The notes: generated by a model from the sequence alone, not told the origin. Positions 1 to 8,818 are shown, counted from the first letter of the stretch. The stretch: DNA of 64,000 bases from Cloacibacterium caeni (GCF_907163105.1 NZ_OU015321.1:372001-436000), one strand, 5' to 3'. Numbers and translations are program-made.

Positions 1-1
1 A

Positions 2-1042
2 ACCTTGAATACGCAATACGACCAATTCAGGATTTCAATGCCGGTTGAACTATTTAATTGGAAAAATTATGGAGAAATTAGCTTAAGTAAACTCAATAAA
101 GAAAGTTCGGAATACCGATTAAAATCTGCACAAAATGATATTTCTTTAAATGTCATTCAACAGTTTTTTCAGTATCAATACGACAAAGCGTGGTTAGAGG
201 TTTTGCAAACCCAAATTTCAGGAATAGAGGAGCAGATCAAGCGTACCGAAAAAGAAGTGGAAATTGGAAACCGTCCGAAAAGTGATATTTACGACATCAA
301 AGCCAATCTCGGAACGATAAAGGAACAATGGATTTCTGCACAAAATCAAAAAGAACTTTCAAGAATTATTCTTCAAAACGCCATTGGTTTGTTGGATGAT
401 AAAATTGACTTTGTCTTAAATGAAGAAAATCCTGAAAACGTACTTATCAACAATGAAGATTTCGTTCAAAAATTATTGGAAAAGAATCCACTTTATCAGA
501 ATGCCATCAAGCAAAATGAAATTGCTTCAAAAAGTATAGAACTTGCAAAATCTGATTATTATCCAAGACTTTCGGGAATGTATCAATGGTCAACTTTTTT
601 CAGTAAAGAGTTGGGAGCTCAACCTGCAAATCAGTTTTCAGAACAGTTTAAGCAAAACAAAAATAATTACGTTTCTTTCGGTTTAGATGTTCCCATTTTT
701 AATCGCTTTCAAACTAAAAATAGAGTAGAACTCGCAAAACTTTCCGCCGAAAACACTTCAATGGAAAAAGACAAAGTAGTTTTAGAATTGACGAAAAATC
801 TTAAAACTATCGAAATTCAATACCGAAACGCTCAGGAGAAATACAACGCCCTCGAAGAAAATTTTGAAAATCAAAAACTGTCCTTCCAAAAATCCGAAGA
901 AAAATATAAAGAAGGAATGATGGATGCCTACACTTTTTTTATGGTGCGAAACTCTTGGCTTCAAGCGAATTACAACTTAATAAAAAGTAGATACGATTTG
1001 ATGTTGCAGAGTGAGTTAGTGAAAGTTTATTTGAAGGATTGA
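2..1042 (+). CDS. TolC-family outer membrane efflux protein, 5' end missing
   Basis: This is the C-terminal part (about 346 residues) of an outer membrane efflux protein of the TolC/CusC type, the outer membrane exit duct of tripartite pumps. The frame is open to the window edge, so the TTG at 5 is not the start. The protein is made of long amphipathic helices rich in Gln, Glu and Lys. The segments SKSIELAKSDYYPRLSG and SFGLDVPIFNRFQTKN match the second OEP repeat, where a strand precedes the helical barrel. Full-length relatives have about 420-450 residues, so roughly 90 are missing. The pump and adaptor genes must lie upstream of the window, and the substrate cannot be read from this gene. 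Confidence 0.85.
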   Translation, partial: TLNTQYDQFRISMPVELFNWKNYGEISLSKLNKESSEYRLKSAQNDISLNVIQQFFQYQYDKAWLEVLQTQISGIEEQIKRTEKEVEIGNRPKSDIYDIKANLGTIKEQWISAQNQKELSRIILQNAIGLLDDKIDFVLNEENPENVLINNEDFVQKLLEKNPLYQNAIKQNEIASKSIELAKSDYYPRLSGMYQWSTFFSKELGAQPANQFSEQFKQNKNNYVSFGLDVPIFNRFQTKNRVELAKLSAENTSMEKDKVVLELTKNLKTIEIQYRNAQEKYNALEENFENQKLSFQKSEEKYKEGMMDAYTFFMVRNSWLQANYNLIKSRYDLMLQSELVKVYLKD

Positions 1043-1639
1043 AAATTGTTAAGAAAGTCTTGAAGTTAACTTATAAAATCCTAAGAAATCAAAATTCTTA
1101 CAACCTGCGAAAATAATATATTGGTACGAATTTACCTGCGTAATTTAACCACAGGTTTCTCATTAACCAGAGTAAATTAGATACACCCAATCCTATAACC
1201 TGGGTAAAAAAGATACAATCTAAACCTATATCTTTTCCTGTTTTTTTCTTTAAAAAGCAAATCCGTCCTAACAATGTATAAAACCTCTAGAACGCCCATC
1301 CACATTGCGTTTTCAGACTTCTAAAGAATTTCGAACTTACTACAAAATTTTAGTTGCAAGATGTGTCTTTGTGCCCACAATTTTTCAAATTGGGTTTCAA
1401 AGAATTCTTGCCTTCCTGTCGGAAAGGATTTGAAAAAACTCGGAACTCGTTTTTCTATTGTGAAAGGTGATTTTGAAAAATTGTTTTTTTGAAAAAGTGG
1501 TTTTAAAAAACGGAACTACCCACCATAGAAAATTGGAACATAAAATGAGATAAAGACATTAATTTTAAGTGTATTTAATTCAAAATATATTCATAAATTT
1601 ACAATCTAAGATTTAAGCAAAAATTGTTGTATTTCACAT

Positions 1640-1763
1640 GGTGGAATAATCGGTTACCTTGAAAATCTCCCTTTCCAAAAAATTGCCTATCAATCGGTGT
1701 TTGGAAAGATATACATATTCCTGGAGAAACCACAAACCGCTTCTTTCGAGAGGCGGTTTTTGT
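1640..1763 (+). ncRNA. candidate structured small RNA, possibly 6S-Flavo-like
   Basis: Nested complementary segments make a rod-like fold. GTGG 1641-1644 pairs with CCAC 1730-1733, or alternatively GGTT 1652-1655 with AACC 1728-1731. TCTCC 1666-1670 pairs with GGAGA 1723-1727. CTTTCCAAA 1671-1679 pairs perfectly with TTTGGAAAG 1700-1708, and ATTG 1682-1685 with CAAT 1691-1694. A 14-nt unpaired stretch (1709-1722) bulges on the 3' side. An intrinsic terminator follows directly. A near-consensus -7 box (TAAATTTA, 1594-1601) lies upstream. The size and the rod with an internal bubble resemble flavobacterial 6S RNA, but I could not test that family. The fold is seen; the identity is inferred. Confidence 0.45.
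1734..1763 (+). terminator. intrinsic terminator with UUCG tetraloop
   Basis: The stem AAACCGCTTCT (1734-1744) pairs with AGAGGCGGTTT (1749-1759) with a single T-G wobble around a TTCG loop, and is followed by a T-rich run. It is far from any coding end, so it probably ends the small RNA candidate just upstream. Confidence 0.75.
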
Positions 1764-2001
1764 TTTTTATAGACTTAAGAAAACTTCTTTTTTTTAATTT
1801 CCCCATTATTATTTATTCTAAGTTCTTGGCATTGTCTTGTCTTTGTCCACCACAAAGCGATTACAAGTTTTAGCGCCCGAAAGTTTTATCCAAGAACTGA
1901 AAGCAGAGGTAGAAATAATGCTGAAAAACTTTTCTGTGTGAGCACTATTGTTAACTCCATATCTTCGAGTCAAAGTTGGGTGAAATTCGGGTTTTCTGTG
2001 G

Positions 2002-2083
2002 GGTTTGTTCGTGGTTTGTTCGTGTTTCCTTCGAATCAGCCTCGGAAAAGTACCATAAATTACGAACAAACCACGAACAAACC
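2002..2083. repeat. perfect 22-bp inverted repeat around a 38-bp centre
   Basis: Positions 2002-2023 and 2062-2083 are exact reverse complements. Each arm is itself a tandem duplication of the 11-mer GGTTTGTTCGT. The 38-bp centre has no obvious gene. It could form a long stem-loop in RNA or a cruciform in DNA. No T-run follows, so it is not a typical terminator. Confidence 0.85.
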
Positions 2084-2086
2084 TAA

Positions 2087-2115
2087 AACTTGAGTAGAAC
2101 TTGACCCTAACTTGA
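2087..2115. repeat. three AACTTGA direct repeats at 11-bp spacing
   Basis: AACTTGA occurs at 2087, 2098 and 2109, exactly 11 bp apart and so on one face of the helix. It begins four bases after the inverted repeat, which has the same 11-bp unit length. This could be a binding array; function is unknown. Confidence 0.6.
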
Positions 2116-2280
2116 TTGGGAGAAAAATGATAGGGTTTTATGATTTTTATCGCAATACGTTTTTCCGTAATGATGTTTGAAAAGGATTTGATATATTTGT
2201 TTAAAGCTTTTTATTGATAAAATTTTTTATCTTTAAAAAAAGTAGATTTTATGTAATAAATTTACATTAATTAAAAACTA

Positions 2281-3054
2281 ATGAAACGAAAACTTTGGTC
2301 AAAGGAAGAGTTGATACTTGCATTTAATTTGTACTTAAAAACTCCTTTTGGAAAAATGCACAGTACAAATAAAGATGTGATTTATTTAGCTCATTTAATT
2401 GGTAGAACTCCAAATTCTGTAGCTTTACGTTTAGTAAATTTCGCAAGTGTAGATCCTGTTCTTAAAGCAAGAGGAATTAAAGGAATGGATGGAGGAAAAA
2501 AAATTGTTCAGCCAATTTGGGATGAGTTTTTTAACAATCAAGAAGAACTTATTTTTCTAAGTGAAAAAATTTTAGCAGAAAAAGAAAATTTTACTGTTGA
2601 ACAAAAATTTGAAGAACTATTTTTTGATATCAAAGAACTTAAAGGTGAAGTGAAATTAAGAGAAATTAAAACAAGAGTAAATCAAAATGTATTTAGGCAG
2701 ATGGTAATTTCTAATTATACAGGTAAATGTGCTATTTCAGGAATTGATATTCCCGAGTTACTTGTAGCTAGCCACATCGTTCCTTGGTCAATAAATGAAG
2801 AAGAAAGACTAAACCCTGAAAACGGAATTTGTTTTTCTGCTTTATATGATAAGGCTTTTGATAAAGGATTAATAGGTATTGATGAGCAATATAAAATATT
2901 ACTTTCTAAAAATATTAAGAAGAATAAAGAAGCGATTTATTATGATAAATATTTTGCCCCTTTAGAAAATCAAACTTTGACTTTGCCACAAAAATATTTA
3001 CCTAAAAAAGAATTTATTCAGTATCATTTAGATGTTATATTTCAGAAAATTTAA
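2281..3054 (+). CDS. HNH endonuclease with N-terminal SANT/HTH-like domain
   Basis: The 257-residue protein begins with a helical DNA-binding-like segment (about 5-60, with WSKEELILAFNLYLK and GRTPNSVALRLVNFAS) seen at the front of many HNH proteins. It ends in an HNH_2-type nuclease domain (about 148-205). Visible nuclease residues are C150, H165 in ASHIVPW and N181 in NPENGICFS. The position usually His in LHDKAFD is Tyr189 here. Such proteins often lie in restriction or other defence loci, but no methyltransferase is nearby. The gene is markedly AT-rich and sits in accessory-looking DNA beside a second nuclease-like gene 57 bp downstream. DNA cleavage is likely from the family; the biological target is not known. 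Confidence 0.8.
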   Translation: MKRKLWSKEELILAFNLYLKTPFGKMHSTNKDVIYLAHLIGRTPNSVALRLVNFASVDPVLKARGIKGMDGGKKIVQPIWDEFFNNQEELIFLSEKILAEKENFTVEQKFEELFFDIKELKGEVKLREIKTRVNQNVFRQMVISNYTGKCAISGIDIPELLVASHIVPWSINEEERLNPENGICFSALYDKAFDKGLIGIDEQYKILLSKNIKKNKEAIYYDKYFAPLENQTLTLPQKYLPKKEFIQYHLDVIFQKI

Positions 3055-3111
3055 ATATTTAAAATCTAAATTTAAGAATAAATCCAATTATAAATTATTT
3101 GTCAATTAAAT

Positions 3112-3627
3112 ATGGAATATCATCTAGTTTATCAACTGTTTCCTCGTTCATTTGGGATAAATGATGAAATTAAGTCAGTTATAGAGTGTTTTGAGAAGAA
3201 TTACGAGAGTATAAAATCTCCTGATAATAACCTTAGCAGTGACGGAGTTTTAAAAGTTATTTCAAAAGATTTAGAAGCACTGAATTTTAGAGTAGAGAAA
3301 AGTAAACTGACTAACGATAAGATAAAAGTGCCAGTTTTATTTGGAATCAATAATCGAATAGATAAGTTTTTTGATGCAGATGCAGTTAGTGCAGATGGAA
3401 AAATAGTAATTGAAGTAGAAGCTGGTAGAGGTTATAGGAATAACCAATTTTTAAAAGATATCTTTCAGGCATGTATGATGCCGAATGTTGAATTTTTAGT
3501 AATAGCGGTACGAAATCATTATCATAATAGTGATGATTTCAAATCTATTTTTCAATTTCTTGAAACTTTATATATAAGTGGAAGATTACAACTTCCCTTG
3601 AAAGGAATTGTTTTAATAGGTTACTAA
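3112..3627 (+). CDS. putative PD-(D/E)XK-fold nuclease-like protein
   Basis: A 171-residue protein without a signal peptide. The stretch FFDADAVSADGKIVIEVEAG has the layout of a restriction-endonuclease-fold active site: D90, about ten residues, then E101-V-E103 at the end of a hydrophobic strand. The usual Lys of the motif is Glu, as in BamHI/BglII-type ExE sites. Two hydrophobic strands (VEFLVIAV, LKGIVLIGY) follow and fit the core sheet. It lies 57 bp after the HNH gene on the same strand and has the same AT-rich composition, so the two are probably co-transcribed. Fold and function are inferred from motif spacing only; it could also be an inactive relative. Confidence 0.5.
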   Translation: MEYHLVYQLFPRSFGINDEIKSVIECFEKNYESIKSPDNNLSSDGVLKVISKDLEALNFRVEKSKLTNDKIKVPVLFGINNRIDKFFDADAVSADGKIVIEVEAGRGYRNNQFLKDIFQACMMPNVEFLVIAVRNHYHNSDDFKSIFQFLETLYISGRLQLPLKGIVLIGY

Positions 3628-3661
3628 AGACAATATTAAACCACCCAAAAACTAACCAACC

Positions 3662-4309
3662 ATGGCCATTGCAAAAGACGGAATTCTAGGAGGCTTTTCT
3701 GGGAAAGTAGGCAATATTGTAGGACTTACCTTAAATGGGGTTCCTATTATGCGAGCCGCTCCCAAAGCTTCTCAAAAACCACCCACAGAAAAACAACGCT
3801 TGCAGAGACTGAAGTTTTCTCTGGCGATAGAGTTTACAAAACCTTTTCTAGAAATTACCCAACAGTTCTTTAACCAAAGTGCTTTTTCGGGGGAGAGAAG
3901 GAATCTTTTGATTTCTTATACTTTGCAAAATGTCATTCAGGTGCAAGATGATGAGTTTACGCTGCTTTGGAACAAGTTTTTAGTTTCTAGTGGAGATTTA
4001 AGTGGTTTTCATCACTTAGACGTTACACTACTAGATGAAGCGGTGCATCTTACTTGGCAAGACAATAGTTCACAAGGATTTGCACAACCCAATGATGAGG
4101 TGCATCTTCTCTTAGTGAGTGAAAACCTAGAGCAGGTAGATTTTTTAGAAAATATAGCCCACAGAACTAGTACACAAGTTACAGTTCCTTTGCCAGATTG
4201 GACGGTAGAACATACTGCCCATTTCTATATTTTTATGAGCAATACTGCACGCAATCAATCGTGCAATAGTTTTTATCTCGGGAAGCTAGAGCAGGGTTTA
4301 TTTCGCTAA
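3662..4309 (+). CDS. DUF6266 family protein
   Basis: A 215-residue protein whose N-terminus (GILGGFSGKVGNIVG, then RAAPKASQKPPTEKQRLQR) matches the conserved opening of the DUF6266 family, which is common and often multi-copy in Flavobacteriia and Sphingobacteriia. The C-terminal half is strand-rich (LDEAVHLTWQDNSS, AQPNDEVHLLLVS), suggesting an Ig-like or beta-sandwich domain. There is no signal peptide. It begins 34 bp after the nuclease-like gene and ends 12 bp before the convergent P-type ATPase gene. Function is unknown. Confidence 0.7.
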   Translation: MAIAKDGILGGFSGKVGNIVGLTLNGVPIMRAAPKASQKPPTEKQRLQRLKFSLAIEFTKPFLEITQQFFNQSAFSGERRNLLISYTLQNVIQVQDDEFTLLWNKFLVSSGDLSGFHHLDVTLLDEAVHLTWQDNSSQGFAQPNDEVHLLLVSENLEQVDFLENIAHRTSTQVTVPLPDWTVEHTAHFYIFMSNTARNQSCNSFYLGKLEQGLFR

Positions 4310-4321
4310 GCTTTTATCTGT

Positions 4322-6796
4322 TTACAAAGGGTGTTTTAATCTCAATAATTTAATCATTTCAAGGATAAACAAAACACTTACCGCTCCAATAATAGACGTA
4401 AGAAAATGTTGATGACCGGGATATTCAAAACTGAAAATCTTTTGCAATACAGGGTTTCCAATCGTTAAAAAAAGTAAAGTAAAAGCAATGGTAGAAATAA
4501 TCACCAAAGCTTTATTATTCTCTAAAATCACAGAAACAAAATTTCGGGTATCAGACAATGAAGTGAGAATAAGAAATACATTTCCTACAATGAGTGAAGA
4601 AAATGCGATGGCTCTCACTGCGTTATCGGAATGTCCTTCTTTTAGAGAAAGAAAATAAACCACCACTACCATTGCGAGAAGTAGAAATCCTTTCACTAGG
4701 CTAAAAGCAATTTTTCGCCAACCGAAAAAGAGTTCGTCAGGATTTCTGGGTGGTCTGTTCATAATGCCTTTTTCTTCTTGTTCAGATTCAAAAGCAATAG
4801 AACAAACAGGGTCGATAATCAATTCCATAAAAACTATATGCATCGGCATCAATAAAATAGGTAAGGAAGAATAAAATGCAGGCAATAATACCAAGCCAAT
4901 AATCGGAACGTGAATGGCAAGAATGTAAGACATGGCTTTTTGAAGATTGTCAAAAATTCTTCTTCCAGAACGAATGGCGTAAACGATTGAAGCAAAATTA
5001 TCATCCAATAAAACCAAGGAAGACGCTTCTCTGGCTACATCTGTTCCTTTCATTCCCATAGCAATTCCGATGTCGGCAGCTTTCAATGCAGGAGCGTCAT
5101 TTACACCATCTCCTGTCATGGCGACTACTTCTCCATTGGCTTTTAAGGCTTTGATGATTTGTAGTTTTTGTTCGGGAACAATTCTTGCGAAAAGATGAGT
5201 AGTTTTTATTTTTTCTTTGAGTTCTGCATCGCTCATATTTTGGAGTTCTGCACCCGTTAAAACTTGGTCGTTGTGCTGTAAACCAATTTGATTGGCTATA
5301 CTTTTGGCAGTAGCAGGAAAATCTCCAGTAATCATAATGACTTTAATTCCTGCTTTGTTGCATTCGCTGATGGCTTCTGGAACTTCTTCACGAATCGGGT
5401 CTTCAAAAGCGACTAATCCACTAAAAATAAAAGGAAATTCTTCTTGTTTTTCGGGAAGTTCAGTGGAATTTACTTCGCAATGAGCAGCTGCAAGAACTCT
5501 GTAACCATTTTCTGCCAATTGGTGAACCAAATGTGTATAACGAGCGTTTTCTTCTTCAGAAAAATGGCACAATTGGAAAATCGCTTCAGGAGCACCTTTG
5601 CAATAGGCATGACTTTGTGGATGGTTTTTAGATTTCATCACGCGAGTCATGGCAAATAATTCTTTGCTGAGTGGATATTCTTTTACCAAATCTAAATCCT
5701 CTTTTGCGAGATGCAAACTGCTGATTTCATGACCGATCGCTTTTTCCATCGGATCAATCGAATGACGCTGAGAAGCGTGAACCAAAACCGTTAAAACCTC
5801 TTGAATATTTTCTAAAGAATGTTTAAAATCTTTCTTGTAATAGAGTTTTTCACCTGAGTAAAGCGCTGCAACTTCCATTTTGTTTTGGGTAATGGTTCCT
5901 GTTTTATCACTGCAAAGAACGGTGGCAGAACCTAGTGTTTCTATAGCAGAAGGTTTGCGGGTTAATACATTGTTTTTGGATAATCGCCAAGCTCCCAATG
6001 CTAAGAAAATAGTCAATACTACAGGGAATTCTTCGGGTAGAATAGACATGGCAGAAGCCAATCCGTTCAATAAAGAATTAAGGAAATTTCCTCTCGTAAA
6101 ATAAAAAGCCAGAATTACTCCAATACTGATGGCGATTCCCATTAGAAACAGACTTCTAATGAGTCTTTTCATCTCTTTTTGCAGTCGGGTGCTTTCTTGT
6201 TCTATATTTTGTAGCGAAACGCCAATTTTTCCGAATTGTGTTTCGGAACCAGTATGCGTCACTTTTGCTTTGCCCTTTCCTTGTACGATGAGTGTTCCGC
6301 TGAAAACATAAGCTTCCTTTTCTTCGGTTTTAATCACGGGAACAGATTCGCCAGTTAGTAAAGATTCGTCTATGGTAAGGTGTTGACTTTCCAATAAAAT
6401 AGCATCTGCTGGAACTCGGTCTCCTTCATTTAAAATGACTACATCTTCGGGAACGACTTCTCTTCCCGGAATTCTAATTTCTTCACCATCACGAATCACC
6501 AAAGCTCGTGGAGAAGACAATTGTCTCAATGCTTCTAAAGATTTTTCGGTTTTTCTGTGTTGATAAAAGGTGATGAAAATAATAACGAAAACCCAACACA
6601 ACAGAATCATTCCTTCGGTATAATCTCCCAATAAAACATAGACGAGACCACAAAACATAAGCAAGATAAACATGGGCTCTTGAATCACTTCTAAGGCAAT
6701 TTGCCAAACGTTTTTCGGTTTTGCAGAAGGCAGTTCATTGAAGCCGTATTGTTTCAAAAGTTCTGCTGCTTTTTTTTGAGAAATTCCTTGTGTCAT
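4322..6796 (-). CDS. cation-translocating P-type ATPase (P2-like)
   Basis: An 824-residue inner membrane pump that couples ATP hydrolysis to cation transport. Order: cation-ATPase N-terminal segment (1-30); two membrane helices (about 40-80); actuator domain with TGES at 148-151; helices 3-4 with PEEFP at 254-258; phosphorylation motif DKTGT at 297-301; hinge TGDGVNDAPAL and GIAMG; then about six C-terminal helices. The length and C-terminal helices fit P2-type Ca2+-like ATPases rather than P1B heavy-metal pumps, since there is no CPC and no N-terminal metal-binding domain. PEEFP instead of PEGLP leaves the ion uncertain; Ca2+ is only the nearest guess. It is convergent with the DUF6266 gene. 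Confidence 0.85.
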   Translation of the reverse strand: MTQGISQKKAAELLKQYGFNELPSAKPKNVWQIALEVIQEPMFILLMFCGLVYVLLGDYTEGMILLCWVFVIIFITFYQHRKTEKSLEALRQLSSPRALVIRDGEEIRIPGREVVPEDVVILNEGDRVPADAILLESQHLTIDESLLTGESVPVIKTEEKEAYVFSGTLIVQGKGKAKVTHTGSETQFGKIGVSLQNIEQESTRLQKEMKRLIRSLFLMGIAISIGVILAFYFTRGNFLNSLLNGLASAMSILPEEFPVVLTIFLALGAWRLSKNNVLTRKPSAIETLGSATVLCSDKTGTITQNKMEVAALYSGEKLYYKKDFKHSLENIQEVLTVLVHASQRHSIDPMEKAIGHEISSLHLAKEDLDLVKEYPLSKELFAMTRVMKSKNHPQSHAYCKGAPEAIFQLCHFSEEENARYTHLVHQLAENGYRVLAAAHCEVNSTELPEKQEEFPFIFSGLVAFEDPIREEVPEAISECNKAGIKVIMITGDFPATAKSIANQIGLQHNDQVLTGAELQNMSDAELKEKIKTTHLFARIVPEQKLQIIKALKANGEVVAMTGDGVNDAPALKAADIGIAMGMKGTDVAREASSLVLLDDNFASIVYAIRSGRRIFDNLQKAMSYILAIHVPIIGLVLLPAFYSSLPILLMPMHIVFMELIIDPVCSIAFESEQEEKGIMNRPPRNPDELFFGWRKIAFSLVKGFLLLAMVVVVYFLSLKEGHSDNAVRAIAFSSLIVGNVFLILTSLSDTRNFVSVILENNKALVIISTIAFTLLFLTIGNPVLQKIFSFEYPGHQHFLTSIIGAVSVLFILEMIKLLRLKHPL

Positions 6797-7067
6797 GGCA
6801 TTTCACTTTTAAGATGAGAATAAATCACGGGAAAAAATGGCTGATTTTAATTGGTTTTTAATCAGTCTTTTATTCAGTTAAAGTTAAGAAAATTTTAGGA
6901 TTAGAAAAAGGTTTTAGAGCAGATATCTAAGAGGTGATACTTTATGTATTCTTTCAGAATTTGTATTTCGGAAAAATGCCTTGTTATAGAGATTTTAAAT
7001 TGGTATTATTTTGGTTATTAATTTTTTGTTCCCTCAAAAAATTTTATCTTCGTAGCTCAATTTTTAA
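6797..7067. other. divergent intergenic region
   Basis: This 271-bp region separates the divergent ATPase and thioredoxin-like genes. For the rightward gene a plausible promoter is TTTTTTG ending at 7028 with a near-consensus -7 box TATCTTCG at 7045-7052 (spacing 16). No RNA gene or repeat was recognised. Confidence 0.4.
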
Positions 7068-8246
7068 ATGATAATGAAAAAAATTATATTGTTCCTATTC
7101 TTGGTGATTTCTACAGCCCTTTTTTCTCAAGATGGAATAAAATTCGGAAAGCAATCTTTTGCTAAAACTCTAGAACAAGCCAAAAAAGAAAATAAACTCA
7201 TTTTTTTAGATGCTTTTGCTTCATGGTGTGGTCCGTGTAAATTGTTAGACAAAAACGTTTTTCCTAAAAAAGAAGTGGGTGATTATTTCAATGCCAATTT
7301 CCTGAATCTTCACATTGACATGGAAAAAGGAGAAGGAATAGAAATTGCAAAAAAATACAGCATTTATTCTTATCCTACTTTGCTGTTCATAGACGGAGAC
7401 GGAAAAGTTGTGTACAAAGCTGCAGGTTACATGAGTCCACAAGAACTCATCAGTATTGCCAAAGAAGCCGTGAATCCAGAAAATACTTTAGAAAACAAAA
7501 TAGCGAAGTTTGAAGCGGGAGAAAAAGACCCAGAATTTTTAATGGGATTGATTAAAAATACGTATGCAACTGATTTTTCATTGGCTCAAAAAGTGGCTAC
7601 CCGTTATTTCCAGACGAGAACAGACGCTACTTATTCTAAAGAAGAAGCAGGAATGTTACTGTTTTTCACCAAAACCATAGATGATGATTTGTATAAAATC
7701 TTCACGGCAAAAAAGGCAGAACTTTCTACGCAAATTCCAGAAAGTTATTTGGCGGAATATGATAAGCAACTCAAACTGAACACGGTTTTACAAAAATCTT
7801 TCGATGCCAATACGCAAAGCATTAATGAACCCATTTTTTTAACTGAAGGAGCAAAAATTTATGGCGAAAAAGAAGCAAAACAACTTTTAAATAAAATCAA
7901 TATGGATTTGTTTTTTACTCAAAAAAAATACGATGATTACGCTAAATCTGCTTTGAATTATTATCAAAATCCAAAAGATTTTGCCACCGATGAACTCAAT
8001 AATGTCGCTTGGAATTTTTACCTCTACGTTACAGATAATACTTTGTTGACTCAAGTAACACTATTGTGTTTAGAAGGTATAAAAAAGGAAGAAAATAGCC
8101 AGAATACAGATACATTAGCCAATATTTATTATAAATTGGGAGATTTTAAAAATGCTAAACTTTGGGCAAAAAAATCTATCGAAATTGCTAAAGCAAAAGG
8201 AGATGAATATGCATCAACTGAAGAGTTATTGAAAAAAATAAAGTAA
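7068..8246 (+). CDS. secreted thioredoxin-like protein with helical C-terminal domain
   Basis: The 392-residue precursor has a signal peptide (MKKIILFLFLVISTALFSQ) and a thioredoxin fold with the active site WCGPC (C54, C57) followed by the cis-Pro region SIYSYPTLLFIDGDG. The remaining 230 residues are helical, ending in a TPR-like segment (DTLANIYYKLGDFKNAKLWAKKSIEIA). It likely reduces or isomerises disulfides in the periplasm. The start may be 7068 or the second ATG at 7074, which gives the more usual MKK opening. Two small envelope genes follow within a few bases, probably in one operon. Confidence 0.8.
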   Translation: MIMKKIILFLFLVISTALFSQDGIKFGKQSFAKTLEQAKKENKLIFLDAFASWCGPCKLLDKNVFPKKEVGDYFNANFLNLHIDMEKGEGIEIAKKYSIYSYPTLLFIDGDGKVVYKAAGYMSPQELISIAKEAVNPENTLENKIAKFEAGEKDPEFLMGLIKNTYATDFSLAQKVATRYFQTRTDATYSKEEAGMLLFFTKTIDDDLYKIFTAKKAELSTQIPESYLAEYDKQLKLNTVLQKSFDANTQSINEPIFLTEGAKIYGEKEAKQLLNKINMDLFFTQKKYDDYAKSALNYYQNPKDFATDELNNVAWNFYLYVTDNTLLTQVTLLCLEGIKKEENSQNTDTLANIYYKLGDFKNAKLWAKKSIEIAKAKGDEYASTEELLKKIK

Positions 8247-8250
8247 AAGA

Positions 8251-8817
8251 ATGGCGTTTAAAAAGTTTTTCTTCCTCGTTTTCATGAGTTTATTTGTTCA
8301 TTATAATGCACAAACTTATGTAAAAGTCAATGGTTTCACCCTACCTGCTCTGATGTTAAATGCAGGAATAGAGACAAAACTTACGGATAAAACTACTTTT
8401 CAAGCAGATGTTTTCGTTTCTCCTTGGAAATCTGTTTTTGGAAATAGAATGCTTTTTGCTATTGGTACTTTAGAATATCGTTATTATTTTACCGAAAGTT
8501 TTAAAAATTGGTATGTGGCTGCTAATACAGGAGTTGCGATTTATAGAATGCAAAAGTATAACCATCTTAATTTGGGGATTCATCAAGAAGGATATTCTAT
8601 ACTTTTAGGCGGAACTGTAGGTTATGTAGTGAAAGTGAATGATAAAATTAATTTAGATATCTTTTTAGGAGGAGGAAATGCTCAGTCTTTTTATAGGTCT
8701 TATTATAATTCTTTCCCAAACATAAGAGCAGACAAAGAAGAAGGTGCTTCCATCAACAGAAGTGGAGAATGGATTCCTTATAAAGGAGGCGTAATGATTT
8801 CTTATCAAATTAAATAA
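8251..8817 (+). CDS. secreted beta-rich protein, DUF3575-like
   Basis: A 188-residue protein with a clear signal peptide (cleavage near HYNAQ-TYVKVN). The mature part alternates aromatic and polar residues and includes EYRYYFTESFKNWYVAANTG and GYSILLGGTVGYVVKVNDKINLDIFLGGG, resembling DUF3575 proteins, which look like small outer membrane barrels. It starts 4 bp after the thioredoxin-like gene. Family assignment rests on the RYYF-ES-F--WYV pattern; function is unknown. Confidence 0.6.
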   Translation: MAFKKFFFLVFMSLFVHYNAQTYVKVNGFTLPALMLNAGIETKLTDKTTFQADVFVSPWKSVFGNRMLFAIGTLEYRYYFTESFKNWYVAANTGVAIYRMQKYNHLNLGIHQEGYSILLGGTVGYVVKVNDKINLDIFLGGGNAQSFYRSYYNSFPNIRADKEEGASINRSGEWIPYKGGVMISYQIK

Positions 8818-8818
8818 T

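Larger units (their letters stand above)
1043..2280. other. 1.2-kb intergenic region without a convincing gene
   Basis: No open frame here looks like a real protein. The stretch 1350-1490 can be read for about 50 codons with several cysteines (for example KDLKKLGTRFSIVKGDFEKL) and may be a gene remnant, but I cannot name it. The region also contains a probable structured RNA with a terminator (1640-1763), a perfect inverted repeat (2002-2083) and an 11-bp-phased repeat (2087-2115), listed separately. Base composition is more AT-rich towards 2200, continuing into the HNH gene. Confidence 0.5.

Noticed and set aside
1818-2069. An 83-codon open frame on the minus strand
   Set aside because: It starts inside the perfect inverted repeat, has a low-information composition, lacks a promoter or recognisable family, and is probably chance.
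4322-6796. P-type ATPase as a copper or zinc exporter
   Set aside because: There is no CPC/SPC membrane motif and no N-terminal metal-binding domain; PEEFP and the C-terminal helices fit the P2 type.
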